Assembly (NCBI RefSeq): GCF_042653205.1
Contig: NZ_JBHSHY010000002.1
Coordinates: 248,001-312,000, forward strand
Length of the DNA stretch: 64,000 nt
From: Paenibacillus_Z sp042653205
GTDB lineage: Bacteria; Bacillota; Bacilli; Paenibacillales; Paenibacillaceae
Direction of reading: 5' to 3'
Below are positions 42,025 through 50,354 of this stretch, piece by piece (within the stretch, counting starts at the first letter, position 1; the number at the start of each line of letters is the position of its first letter). A program made the translations under genes and the position numbers. The notes beneath the pieces were generated by a model. That model was not told the DNA's origin. It did no database searches and was given only the letters and a program-made list of their open reading frames with translations.

Positions 42025-42831
42025 ATGGCAGCGGAACAAATTCGAGTGGCAGTAACGGGAGCAAACGGGCGGATGGGGCGCGAGGTCGTCAAAATGGTAC
42101 TTCAGGACGAAGGACTGACGCTGGCGTCGGCGGTAAGTCCATCCGCCGGTCCCGTCGACGCGGGAACGCTTGTCGGTCTGGCGCCCTGCGGCGTAATCGT
42201 GCAAGCCGATCTGGAAACCGCTCTTAAGAGCGCCGAAGCGGACGTATTGGTCGATTTCACCGTGCCGCACGCGGCATACGGCAATACGAACCTCGCCATC
42301 GCCTACGGCGTACGCCCGATCATCGGCACGACCGGGCTGACGCCGGAGCAGATGGCCGAGCTGGACGAGCTGTGCAGGGCAAAAGGGCTCGGCGCGTTGG
42401 TTGCGCCGAACTTCTCCATCGGCGCGATCCTGATGATGAAATTTGCCGCGCAGGCGGCCAAGTATATGCCGCACGTCGAAATTATCGAATATCATGGCGA
42501 TCAGAAGCTGGACGCCCCGTCGGGCACGTCGATCAAGACCGCAGAGCTCATCTCGGAGGCGCGGCAGGAATTTAGGCAGGGCAATCCCAACGAGAAGGAA
42601 ATCATTGAGGGTGCCCGCGGCGGGTATTATAACGGATTCCGCATACATAGCGTACGGCTGCCGGGCGTATTCGCCCAGCAGGAAGTCGTCTTCGGCGGTT
42701 ATGGCCAAACTTTGAAAATCCGGCACGATTCCTACGAGCGCGCGGGGTATATGCCCGGCGTGAACGTCGCGTGCAAGAAAATCATGATGTATACCGGACT
42801 TATATACGGATTCGAACATTTGATGGACTAG
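42025..42831 (+). CDS. dapB: 4-hydroxy-tetrahydrodipicolinate reductase
   Basis: The 268-residue enzyme has the NAD(P) motif VAVTGANGRMGRE, VDFTVP, GTTGLTPEQ, APNFSIGAILMMKFA and IIEYHGDQKLDAPSGTSIKTAELI. The catalytic lysine and first histidine of the HHxxxK-type motif are present, but the second histidine is glycine. It serves lysine, peptidoglycan diaminopimelate and spore dipicolinate synthesis. First of the dapB-mgsA-bshB1-bshA-cca-birA series. Confidence 0.96.
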   Translation: MAAEQIRVAVTGANGRMGREVVKMVLQDEGLTLASAVSPSAGPVDAGTLVGLAPCGVIVQADLETALKSAEADVLVDFTVPHAAYGNTNLAIAYGVRPIIGTTGLTPEQMAELDELCRAKGLGALVAPNFSIGAILMMKFAAQAAKYMPHVEIIEYHGDQKLDAPSGTSIKTAELISEARQEFRQGNPNEKEIIEGARGGYYNGFRIHSVRLPGVFAQQEVVFGGYGQTLKIRHDSYERAGYMPGVNVACKKIMMYTGLIYGFEHLMD

Positions 42832-42903
42832 CTGGCAGTCCGGACAAGCCGGCCGCTCACAGCGAAAGAGAGCTTGAGGACACAGGAGAGGAGTGCAGCA
42901 AGG

Positions 42904-43320
42904 GTGAACATCGCGTTTATCGCGCACGACCGAAAGAAAGACGAAATGGTCAATTTCGTCACCGCGTACGAACAGGTTTTTCAAGGCCACGCCTTGTATT
43001 CGACGGGAACCACGGGCGCCAGAATCATGGAGCAGACGCAGCTGAAGATCCACCGGTTCATGTCGGGTCCGCTCGGAGGCGATCAGCAGATCGGCGCGCT
43101 CGTGGCGCAGAACGAAATGGACTTGATCATCTTCCTGCGCGACCCGCTCATGGCGCAGCCGCACGAGCCGGACATCATCGCGCTTCTGCGTCTTTGCGAC
43201 GTGCAGGGAATTCCGGTCGCGACCAACGTCGCGACAGGCGAGCTGCTCGTCCGCGCGCTGCAGCGCGGCGATTTCGCCTGGCGGGAGCTTGTGCATAAGT
43301 ACAAGCCGGGTGAAGCGTGA
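42904..43320 (+). CDS. mgsA: Methylglyoxal synthase
   Basis: A 138-residue protein with IAFIAHDRKKDEMVNFV, STGTTGARIME, FMSGPLGGDQQIGALVA (catalytic Asp) and IIFLRDPLMAQPHEPDI. It converts dihydroxyacetone phosphate to methylglyoxal, relieving phosphate stress. GTG 42904 with AGGAGAGGAG upstream. Adjacent bacillithiol genes may help detoxify its product, a plausible functional link. Confidence 0.97.
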   Translation: MNIAFIAHDRKKDEMVNFVTAYEQVFQGHALYSTGTTGARIMEQTQLKIHRFMSGPLGGDQQIGALVAQNEMDLIIFLRDPLMAQPHEPDIIALLRLCDVQGIPVATNVATGELLVRALQRGDFAWRELVHKYKPGEA

Positions 43321-44015
43321 TGCCGGCCGTCGATTTATTGGCTTTCGGCGCGCATCCGGACGACGTCGAGATCGGCATGGGCGGCACGATCGCGAAGCAC
43401 GTCGCGCAAGGATACCGTGTCGCGATCTGCGACCTAACCGAAGCCGAGATGTCCTCCAACGGCACCGTGGAAACAAGGCGGCAGGAAGCCGCCGACGCTT
43501 CCGCGGTGCTTGGTTTAGCGCATCGCTCCGTACTGCGCCTGCCCGACCGGGGGTTGACCGGCTCGGACGAACAAATCCGGACGATCGTGGGCGAAATTCG
43601 CCGGCTCCGGCCGCGGATCGTTTTCGCGCCGTATTGGAACGACCGCCATCCGGACCATGTCAATTGCAGCAGATTGATCGAAGAAGCGGTCTTCAACGCG
43701 AAGCTGCGCAATTATATGCCGGAACTGCCCGCCGTGCAGGTAGAGCAGACGTATTTCTACTATATCAATGACAGCGGGGACGTTAGCCTCGTCACCGATA
43801 TCAGCGAGTATATCGACACGAAGCTCGCGGCGCTGCAGGCGTACCGCTCGCAATTCGCGCCGCCGGCCGAAGGGGAAGACCGGGTGCGGACCCCGCTGAC
43901 CGACCGCTACATCCAGCGGGTGGAGGCACGGGACATGCTGCTCGGGCAGTCCCGCGGCTGGGCGTACGCCGAAGGATTTGCAATCCGGAAGCCACATGCG
44001 GTAACGTTGTTTTAA
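43320..44015 (+). CDS. bshB1: Bacillithiol biosynthesis deacetylase BshB1
   Basis: The 231-residue LmbE-like zinc deacetylase has LLAFGAHPDDVEIGMGGTIAKH, TEAEMSSNGTVETRRQEA and YWNDRHPDHVNCSRLI, holding the zinc His/Asp ligands. It removes acetate from GlcNAc-malate in bacillithiol synthesis. ATG 43320 shares a base with the mgsA stop (TGATG). Confidence 0.95.
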   Translation: MPAVDLLAFGAHPDDVEIGMGGTIAKHVAQGYRVAICDLTEAEMSSNGTVETRRQEAADASAVLGLAHRSVLRLPDRGLTGSDEQIRTIVGEIRRLRPRIVFAPYWNDRHPDHVNCSRLIEEAVFNAKLRNYMPELPAVQVEQTYFYYINDSGDVSLVTDISEYIDTKLAALQAYRSQFAPPAEGEDRVRTPLTDRYIQRVEARDMLLGQSRGWAYAEGFAIRKPHAVTLF

Positions 44016-44081
44016 CCGTTGTCAAGCGGATTTGTTCACTCGGCATACGCATAGGTATTGAAAGAACTGGAGGTGCAGCGC

Positions 44082-45242
44082 ATGGCTAGACACTTGAAGA
44101 TCGGCATCACCTGCTACCCGACGCTCGGAGGCTCCGGCGTCGTCGCGACGGAGCTCGGCAAGCTGCTGGCCGAGAAGGGGCATGAAATTCATTTTATTAC
44201 GCACAGCGTCCCGTTCCGGCTGGGCCAATTCCAGAAAAACATCTTCTATCACGAAGTCGAAGTTAACGATTATTACGTCTTCCGCTATCCCCCATACGAT
44301 CTGTCGCTCGCGAGCAAAATGGCGCAGGTCGCGAAAATGCAGGAGCTCGACATCCTGCATGTCCATTATGCGGTGCCGCATGCGGTATGCGCCTACTTGG
44401 CCAAGGAAATGGTCGGCGACGGCCTCCGCACGGTGACGACGCTGCACGGGACCGACATTACGGTGCTGGCGCAGGACGAATCGCTCAAGGACCTGATTCG
44501 CATGGGGATCAACAACAGCGACGCCGTCACGGCGGTCTCCCAGGACCTGATCCGGGAAACGCGGGAACTGCTCGATATCGACAAACCGATCGAGCTGACA
44601 TATAACTTCGTCGATAAACGCGTCTACTTTCCGCGGGAATGCAGCTCGCTGCGCGGCGATTTCGCCTCGAGCGACGAGAAAATCCTCATGCACATCTCGA
44701 ATTTCCGGCCGGTGAAGCGGCTCCAGGACGTCGTCGAGGTGTTCGCCAAGGTCGTCCGGGAAGTGCCGAGCCGGCTGCTGCTCGTCGGGGAAGGACCGGA
44801 TTTGCCGAAGGTGCAGGCGTGGACGCGCCAGCTCGGCCTGCAGGACCGCGTGCACTTCCTCGGGAAGCAGGATGACGTCGCGCAGGTCATCTCGATCGCA
44901 GACGTCATGCTGCTGCCGTCGGAGAAGGAAAGCTTCGGGCTCGTCGCTCTGGAAGCGATGGCCTGCGGCGTGCCGACGATCGGCTCAACGGCTGGCGGGA
45001 TTCCCGAATTGGTGTCGCACGGCGAGACGGGTTACCTGTCGCCGATCGGCGATACGGACGATATGGCGTACAACGCGATTCAGCTGCTGCGCGACGAAGC
45101 GCTCTACCGGAAGGTGCGCGAAGCGTGCCTGCACCGGGCCAGAACCCGCTTCTGCAACGATCTGATCACGACCGAATACGAACGAATCTACTATAAAACG
45201 CTCGGCATCGAAGCGGACATTCCGGAGCCGGTTTGCGAGTAA
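44082..45242 (+). CDS. bshA: N-acetyl-alpha-D-glucosaminyl L-malate synthase BshA
   Basis: A 386-residue GT4 glycosyltransferase with GITCYPTLGGSGVVATELGKLLAEKGHEIHFITHS, ILHVHYAVPHAVCAYLAKEM, TLHGTDITVL and the nucleotide-sugar motif PSEKESFGLVALEAMACGVPTIGSTAGGIPELV. It makes GlcNAc-malate, the first bacillithiol step. ATG 44082 follows TGGAGGTG. Product feeds BshB1 directly upstream; bshC is not in the window. Confidence 0.96.
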   Translation: MARHLKIGITCYPTLGGSGVVATELGKLLAEKGHEIHFITHSVPFRLGQFQKNIFYHEVEVNDYYVFRYPPYDLSLASKMAQVAKMQELDILHVHYAVPHAVCAYLAKEMVGDGLRTVTTLHGTDITVLAQDESLKDLIRMGINNSDAVTAVSQDLIRETRELLDIDKPIELTYNFVDKRVYFPRECSSLRGDFASSDEKILMHISNFRPVKRLQDVVEVFAKVVREVPSRLLLVGEGPDLPKVQAWTRQLGLQDRVHFLGKQDDVAQVISIADVMLLPSEKESFGLVALEAMACGVPTIGSTAGGIPELVSHGETGYLSPIGDTDDMAYNAIQLLRDEALYRKVREACLHRARTRFCNDLITTEYERIYYKTLGIEADIPEPVCE

Positions 45243-45279
45243 GCCATCAATCAACCATAGCGGAAAAGGAGGGAGGGCC

Positions 45280-46707
45280 ATGTCGATGAGCGAAGCGCTG
45301 ACGAAGGCGCTCCCTTTGCTAGCCGCGCTGGAAAGCCGCGGATTCGAAGCCGTATTCGTTGGCGGCTGCGTCCGGGACACGCTGCTCGGACGGCCGCTAA
45401 AGGACGTCGACATCGCGACGTCCGCTTCGCCCGAAGACGTCATCGCGGCGTTTCCGCATACGATTCCGACAGGGCTGCAGCACGGTACCGTCACGGTCGT
45501 GCATGATGGCGATACGTACGAAATCACGACGTTCCGCACGGAATCGGCCTATGAAGGGTTCCGCCGGCCGTCCGAGGTGCGGTTCGTGACCGAGCTGAAG
45601 GAAGACCTGCTGCGCAGGGACTTCACAATCAACGCCATGGCGATGCGCAGCGACGGGACGATGGTCGACCCCTTCGGCGGACGGCGGGACCTCGGGCGCG
45701 GCATCCTGCGCTGCGTCGGCGACGCCGACGCGCGGCTGCAGGAGGACGCGCTGCGCATCGTCCGGGCCGTCCGGTTCGCCGCGGCGTACGACCTTCGGAT
45801 CGCGCCCGGCACGTGGCGCGCGATCCGGCGGCATCGCGCGCTGCTCGCGCATATCGCCATGGAACGGATCGGGCTCGAGTTCGACAAAATGATCGGCGGC
45901 CGCCATCCGGAACGGGCCGGCGCGCTGCTCGCGTCGAGCGGCCTCTTGGCCCACACGAAGGAGCTGCTTCCGGAAGCTATTTCGTCCGCGGCGGCAGCCT
46001 ACGCGGCGCTAAACGCCGGCCGGAGCTCAGAAGCAGGGGAGCCGCTCGCCCGCGGTATCCGCGGTCTTGCCGGCCTTGCGGACGCCGAGGACCGGTGGGC
46101 GGCGCTCTGCGCGCTGCTCGGGCTTGGCGCGGACGAAGCCGCGAAGCTGTTCGGAACGCTGCGCTACGCGACGGCCCGCGGCGAGCGGCTGTCGGTTGTG
46201 CTTGGCGTTCACGGCGCAATGGCGGAGCAGGCCGGACGGGACTTGACTGCTCTCGCCGATCAGCCGGTGGCGGCGGAGAACGCTGCGTTGGCCGCACGGC
46301 TGCGGGAGGATACGCGGCGAAGCTGGATTCTCGCTGCGCTGCGGCATGGACAAACCGCCGCGCTGGCCTGGGCGGGCATCGTCGGGCGCGTCCCGGACTT
46401 GATCGCGGCGGACATTCATGCCGCGGAACGACAACATGCCGTGCTAGGTCCGTACCTTCAGGCGCTGGAGGCGGCGGTTCGCGGGATGCCCGCTGGCGCA
46501 GTGCGCGATTTGGCCGTGAAGGGCAAGGAGCTGCTAGCGCTCGCGGACAGGCCGTCGGGGCCGTGGCTGGGCCGGCTGCTTCATAGCTTGCTGGAGGCTG
46601 CGGCGCTCGGCGCCGTGCCGAACGAGAAAGCGGCGCTGCTCGCCGAAGCGGCGGCCCGTCTGGCGCAGGAAGACAGGCCGCACGAAACACGAGGTGACCA
46701 TTCATGA
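45280..46707 (+). CDS. cca: CCA tRNA nucleotidyltransferase
   Basis: A 475-residue class II nucleotidyltransferase with FVGGCVRDTLLGRPLKDVDIATSA (DxD), EITTFRTE, LRRDFTINAMAMRSDG and EDALRIVRAVRFAAAYDL. It repairs or adds tRNA 3' CCA. It is longer than the roughly 400 residues of B. subtilis Cca; the C-terminal third (after about residue 250) is very Ala/Arg-rich. Overlaps birA by four bases. Confidence 0.96.
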   Translation: MSMSEALTKALPLLAALESRGFEAVFVGGCVRDTLLGRPLKDVDIATSASPEDVIAAFPHTIPTGLQHGTVTVVHDGDTYEITTFRTESAYEGFRRPSEVRFVTELKEDLLRRDFTINAMAMRSDGTMVDPFGGRRDLGRGILRCVGDADARLQEDALRIVRAVRFAAAYDLRIAPGTWRAIRRHRALLAHIAMERIGLEFDKMIGGRHPERAGALLASSGLLAHTKELLPEAISSAAAAYAALNAGRSSEAGEPLARGIRGLAGLADAEDRWAALCALLGLGADEAAKLFGTLRYATARGERLSVVLGVHGAMAEQAGRDLTALADQPVAAENAALAARLREDTRRSWILAALRHGQTAALAWAGIVGRVPDLIAADIHAAERQHAVLGPYLQALEAAVRGMPAGAVRDLAVKGKELLALADRPSGPWLGRLLHSLLEAAALGAVPNEKAALLAEAAARLAQEDRPHETRGDHS

Positions 46708-47690
46708 ACAATCGCCTGCTCGAGCTGCTCGAACAGCAGGGAAGCGAACATTACATATCCGGCGAACAGCTGAGCCAGGAGCTTCGGGTCAGCCGGACTG
46801 CGATCTGGAAGCAAATCAAGAAGCTGGAGACCGCGGGGTACCGGATCGAAGCGTCGCGCAGGCTCGGCTATCGGCTGGTCGGCCGTCCCTCCAAGCTGAC
46901 GGCGCTCGAGCTCGGCGCGAAGCTCGGGGAGAAAGGCGTCAAGATGATCGGCGGCATCCGGCTGTTCGACGAGGTCGATTCGACTCAGAATATCGCGCAG
47001 CGGCTGGCCGAAGAAGGCGCGCCCGAAGGAACGCTCGTCATCGCCGAGCGGCAGACGAACGGGCGGGGCCGATTGGGCCGCAAATGGGTGTCGCCTTCGG
47101 GTAAGGGCATCTGGATGAGCTTCATCCTCCGTCCCGGCATGCCGCTTCATTTCGCGCCGCAGCTGACGCTGCTGACGGCCGTCGCGCTGTGCCGCGCCCT
47201 GCGCGCGGCCACCGCACCGCTCGACATCGGCATCAAGTGGCCGAACGACCTGCTCGTCGGCGGCCGCAAAATCAGCGGCATCCTGCTGGAAACGACGGCC
47301 GAAGAAGAGCGGCTGCGCCACGTAATCGCCGGTATCGGCATCAGCGTCAACTTGACGGAGGACGATTACCCGCCGGAGCTGCTCGACATTGCGACGTCGC
47401 TTCGCATCCAGCTGGGCCGGGAGCTCGACCGGGCCGAGACCGTCGCGGCGTTTTTCGCGCAATTCGAGCAGCTGTACGCCGTCTACCAGCGGGAGGGGTT
47501 CGCTCCGATTCGGACGCTCTGGGAGGCGCTGTCCGTTACGCTGCATAAGCCGGCGCGGCTGATCGTCGGCGGCAAGGAAACGACGGGCACGCCGATCGGC
47601 CTGAATGACCAGGGCGCACTGCTCGTGCGGATGGACGACGGCGCCGTCGTGCCGCTGTTCTCCGCCGAACAGGTGCCGCAGCAGGGGTAA
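46704..47690 (+). CDS. birA: Bifunctional biotin ligase / biotin operon repressor
   Basis: A 328-residue protein: N-terminal winged helix (QLSQELRVSRTAIWKQIKKLETAGYRIEASRRLGYRL) and a ligase domain with TNGRGRLGRKWVSPSGKGIWMSF (biotinyl-AMP loop), IKWPNDLLVGGRKISGILLET and GIGISVNLT. It biotinylates acetyl-CoA and pyruvate carboxylases and represses biotin genes. The biotin operon itself is not in the window. Confidence 0.97.
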   Translation: MNNRLLELLEQQGSEHYISGEQLSQELRVSRTAIWKQIKKLETAGYRIEASRRLGYRLVGRPSKLTALELGAKLGEKGVKMIGGIRLFDEVDSTQNIAQRLAEEGAPEGTLVIAERQTNGRGRLGRKWVSPSGKGIWMSFILRPGMPLHFAPQLTLLTAVALCRALRAATAPLDIGIKWPNDLLVGGRKISGILLETTAEEERLRHVIAGIGISVNLTEDDYPPELLDIATSLRIQLGRELDRAETVAAFFAQFEQLYAVYQREGFAPIRTLWEALSVTLHKPARLIVGGKETTGTPIGLNDQGALLVRMDDGAVVPLFSAEQVPQQG

Positions 47691-47697
47691 CCGTTCA

Positions 47698-47726
47698 TAG
47701 ACGGCATGCCGATTTAATGATATACT
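47698..47726 (+). promoter_or_regulatory. Candidate sigma-A promoter of panBCD
   Basis: TAGACG (47698-47703), 17-base spacer, TATACT (47721-47726), 25 bases before the first leader hairpin. Confidence 0.5.
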
Positions 47727-47750
47727 CGCCTTACCAGTCATGCTCATGGA

Positions 47751-47877
47751 CGGGGCGGTATCGCGTTGGGACGCGAACCGCACCCGGGACAATGCGGCGG
47801 ACCGGACTGATATTCATCCGCTTCGTATGTAAGGCAGTGCGCATTTCTGCTCTGAGCCGTCAGGGACCGAGACAGAA
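47751..47877 (+). promoter_or_regulatory. pan-motif-like leader RNA: two hairpins with bulged adenosines
   Basis: Hairpin 1 (47751-47786): CGGG/CCCG, GCGGT/ACCGC and TCGCGT/ACGCGA around a TGGG loop, with single bulged A at 47760 (5' side) and 47782 (3' side), five pairs apart. Hairpin 2 (47845-47877): TTCTG/CAGAA then CTCTG/CCGAG (one mismatch), again with A at 47855 and 47872 five pairs apart, but a weak inner helix. The pan RNA motif of pantothenate leaders is described as one or two hairpins with two conserved bulged A. Hairpin 1 is strong; hairpin 2 tentative. Confidence 0.65.
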
Positions 47878-47916
47878 GGAAGCTCGCTTTAGCCAGGATG
47901 TTCCTTTTTGGATTGG

Positions 47917-47948
47917 AACCTTTTTAGCGGCGGCTAGAAGGTTTTTTT
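47917..47948 (+). terminator. Leader terminator before panB (possible attenuator)
   Basis: AACCTT...TAGC (47917-47928) pairs with GCTAGAAGGTT (47933-47943) with a small internal loop, then a T run (47942-47948). It lies between the promoter and panB, 95 bases before the start codon. GTTCC (47900-47904) could instead pair with GGAAC (47915-47919), a possible antiterminator. Confidence 0.7.
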
Positions 47949-48043
47949 GTGTTGATCACATAGGACGAACGCCGATCGTGAAAGCTTAACTTAGGCATGA
48001 CGAACCTCGCGGACGCCCATCCATTCTAAGGAGGACGAAACCC

Positions 48044-48958
48044 ATGACCCAACCGCTTACGATTACGAAGATGAAAAAAATGAAGCAAAACGGAGAGCCG
48101 ATCTCGATGCTCACCGCCTACGACTATCCATCCGCCAAGCTCGCGGAGGAAGCGGGCATCGACATACTCCTCGTCGGGGACTCGCTCGGCAACGTCGTAC
48201 TGGGGTACGACACGACGATTCCCGTGACGTTAGACGATATGGTGTACCACGCGCGCGCGGTCGCCCGCGCCGCTCAACATACGTTCATCGTGGCCGATCT
48301 GCCGTTCATGACGTACCGGCTCGGCCGGGAAACGACGCTGCGCAACGCGGCTCGGCTGCTTCAAGAGGGCTATGCCCATGCCGTTAAGCTAGAAGGCGGC
48401 GCGGAGGTCGCGGACGAAGTCGAGGCTCTCGTGAAGGCCGGTATTCCGGTCATGGGACACATCGGCTTGACGCCGCAGTCGGTCCACCAGCTCGGCGGCT
48501 ACAAGGTGCAGGGCAAGCTGGAGAAGGAAGCGCAGCAGCTCATCGACGATGCCAAAGCGCTTGAAGCGGCAGGCGCGTTCAGCGTCGTGCTGGAGCTCGT
48601 GACGGAGCCGCTCGCGGAAGCGATCTCCTCCGCGCTGTCCATCCCGACGATCGGCATCGGCGCGGGCCGCGGCTGCGACGGGCAAGTGCTCGTGTATCAC
48701 GATATTTTACAGTACGCCTCGCCGTACTACGAGAAACGGTTCGTGAAGACGTACGCGGACCTCGGCTCGACGATCCGCGGTGCGATCGGGGCGTATGTCG
48801 CTGACGTGAAGTCGCGCGCGTTTCCGGAGCAGGCGCATGCCTTCCCGATGGAGCAGGAAGTGCTTCGCCGGCTGTATGGCGGCGGCGCCGATGCCGCCGA
48901 AGAGAACAAGGCGCAGGGCGACCAGACGGGCGCGTCCAAAGGAGGCGGACAGTCATGA
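48044..48958 (+). CDS. panB: 3-methyl-2-oxobutanoate hydroxymethyltransferase
   Basis: A 304-residue TIM barrel with ISMLTAYDYPSAKLAEEAGIDILLVGDSLGNVVLGYDTTIPVTLDDM, VKLEGG, GHIGLTPQSVHQLGGYKVQGK, LELVTEPLA and PTIGIGAGRGCDGQVLV. It makes ketopantoate. The C-terminal 20 residues are low-complexity (AEENKAQGDQTGASKGG). Ribosome site AAGGAGG. ATGA overlap with panC. Confidence 0.97.
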   Translation: MTQPLTITKMKKMKQNGEPISMLTAYDYPSAKLAEEAGIDILLVGDSLGNVVLGYDTTIPVTLDDMVYHARAVARAAQHTFIVADLPFMTYRLGRETTLRNAARLLQEGYAHAVKLEGGAEVADEVEALVKAGIPVMGHIGLTPQSVHQLGGYKVQGKLEKEAQQLIDDAKALEAAGAFSVVLELVTEPLAEAISSALSIPTIGIGAGRGCDGQVLVYHDILQYASPYYEKRFVKTYADLGSTIRGAIGAYVADVKSRAFPEQAHAFPMEQEVLRRLYGGGADAAEENKAQGDQTGASKGGGQS

Positions 48959-49887
48959 TCATCTGCGCGACGATCGCCGAATTGAAAGCCGAGCTCGCGC
49001 GCCGGCGCAGCGAGTCGCCGAACGGGCTGATCGGGTTGGTGCCGACGATGGGCTACCTGCATGAAGGCCATGCGAGCCTGATGCGGCGCGCGGCCGACGA
49101 CGGCGCGTTCACGGTCGTGTCCGTGTTCGTCAACCCGCTGCAGTTCGGGCCGAACGAGGATTTCGAGCGCTATCCCCGCGACTTGGAGCGGGATGCCGCG
49201 CTTGCGGAGCGGAACGGCGCCGGGCTGCTCTTCGCGCCTTCGGTCGCCGAGATGTATCCGACGAAGCCGCTCACCCGGGTGCTGATCAGCGAGGTGACGG
49301 AGAAACTGTGCGGTGCTTCCCGGCCCGGGCATTTCGACGGCGTCGGCACCGTGGTGAGCAAGCTGTTCAATTTGGTTCAGCCGGACCGCGCCTACTTCGG
49401 CATGAAGGACGCCCAGCAGGTGGCGGTCATCCAGCAAATGGTGAATGACCTCAACATGCCGGTCGACATCGTGCCGTGCGAGACGGTACGCGAGCCGGAC
49501 GGCCTCGCGATGAGCTCCCGCAACGTCTACCTGAGCGAGGAGCAGCGCCGGCAGGCGCTCGTTCTGTCGCAAACGCTCGAGGCCGCGGAGAAGCGGTTGA
49601 CCGAGCCAGGCATGACCGCAGGACGTCTGGCCGCCGAAGCGTCCGCGCGCATCCGCACGGCGCCGCTGGCCGAGATCGACTACGTGGAGCTGCTGACGTA
49701 TCCGTCGCTGCAGCCGCTCGATCCGGATCAGCCGCTTGCCGATGCCGACACGCAGCTGATTCTCGCGCTTGCCGTCAAATTCGGCGGCACGCGATTAATT
49801 GATAACCGTTTATTTCAACCGACTGGAGGTGGCCGCCATGTTCAGAACGATGATGAAATCGAAGCTTCACCGAGCCACAGTCACTGA
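48955..49887 (+). CDS. panC: Pantoate-beta-alanine ligase, with C-terminal run into panD
   Basis: A 310-residue enzyme with LVPTMGYLHEGHASLMRRAA (HIGH-like), VFVNPLQFGPNEDFERYPR, RPGHFDGVGTVVSKLFNLVQPDRAYFGMKDAQQ and GLAMSSRNVYLS. The family normally ends near TRLIDNR; here the frame continues about 24 more residues (FQPTGGGRHVQNDDEIEAS...) and overlaps the panD start by 50 bases, so the tail is probably an accidental extension. Confidence 0.96.
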   Translation: MIICATIAELKAELARRRSESPNGLIGLVPTMGYLHEGHASLMRRAADDGAFTVVSVFVNPLQFGPNEDFERYPRDLERDAALAERNGAGLLFAPSVAEMYPTKPLTRVLISEVTEKLCGASRPGHFDGVGTVVSKLFNLVQPDRAYFGMKDAQQVAVIQQMVNDLNMPVDIVPCETVREPDGLAMSSRNVYLSEEQRRQALVLSQTLEAAEKRLTEPGMTAGRLAAEASARIRTAPLAEIDYVELLTYPSLQPLDPDQPLADADTQLILALAVKFGGTRLIDNRLFQPTGGGRHVQNDDEIEASPSHSH

Positions 49888-50221
49888 AGCGAACCTGAAT
49901 TACGTCGGCAGCATCACCATCGACGAAGACTTGATGGAGATGGCTGACATATGGCCCAACGAGAAAGTGCAAATCGTCAACAACTCGAACGGTGCGCGTC
50001 TGGAGACGTACGTCATCACCGGCCCGCGGGGGAGCGGTGTCATCTGCCTGAACGGCGCGGCGGCGCGGCTCGTGCAGCCCGGCGACAACGTGATCATTAT
50101 TTCGTACGGCGTCATGACGGAGGAAGAAGCGCGCGCTTATAAGCCGAAGGTCGTTATCCTGGACGCTGCTAACAAGCCCGTCCAATTGACGAATGAAGAG
50201 CTGCACGCGACCGTTCTGTAA
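49838..50221 (+). CDS. panD: Aspartate 1-decarboxylase
   Basis: A 127-residue pyruvoyl enzyme: MFRTMMKSKLHRATVTEANLNYVGSITID with self-cleavage between Gly24 and Ser25, plus VNNSNGARLETYVI and GSGVICLNGAAARLVQPGD. It supplies beta-alanine for PanC. ATG 49838 has TGGAGGTGG upstream, within the panC frame. Length equals B. subtilis PanD (127). Confidence 0.97.
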   Translation: MFRTMMKSKLHRATVTEANLNYVGSITIDEDLMEMADIWPNEKVQIVNNSNGARLETYVITGPRGSGVICLNGAAARLVQPGDNVIIISYGVMTEEEARAYKPKVVILDAANKPVQLTNEELHATVL

Positions 50222-50354
50222 CGAGAGCGTCGAAAACCCGATGCCAACGCTGTGAAACGTCTGGGTTGGAGTATGAAAACCGATGCCCGGGCAAAGAATG
50301 AGCATAACACTCGCTTCATTCTCTACATTACGGCGTGAAGGTGGGGGGCGTATC

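Noticed and set aside
41731..43476. 581-codon - strand open frame opposite dapB, mgsA and bshB1
   Set aside because: It covers three well-identified + strand genes and has no recognisable domain.
47751..47948. T-box leader before panB
   Set aside because: No AGGGTGGNACCGCG T-box sequence or stem I; a tRNA-sensing leader would not suit pantothenate genes.
47946..47965. TGTG-TTGAT-CACA element before panB as Rex or Crp-like site
   Set aside because: Half-site spacing is too short for Rex and lacks the TGTGA/TCACA core with 6-base spacer of Crp.
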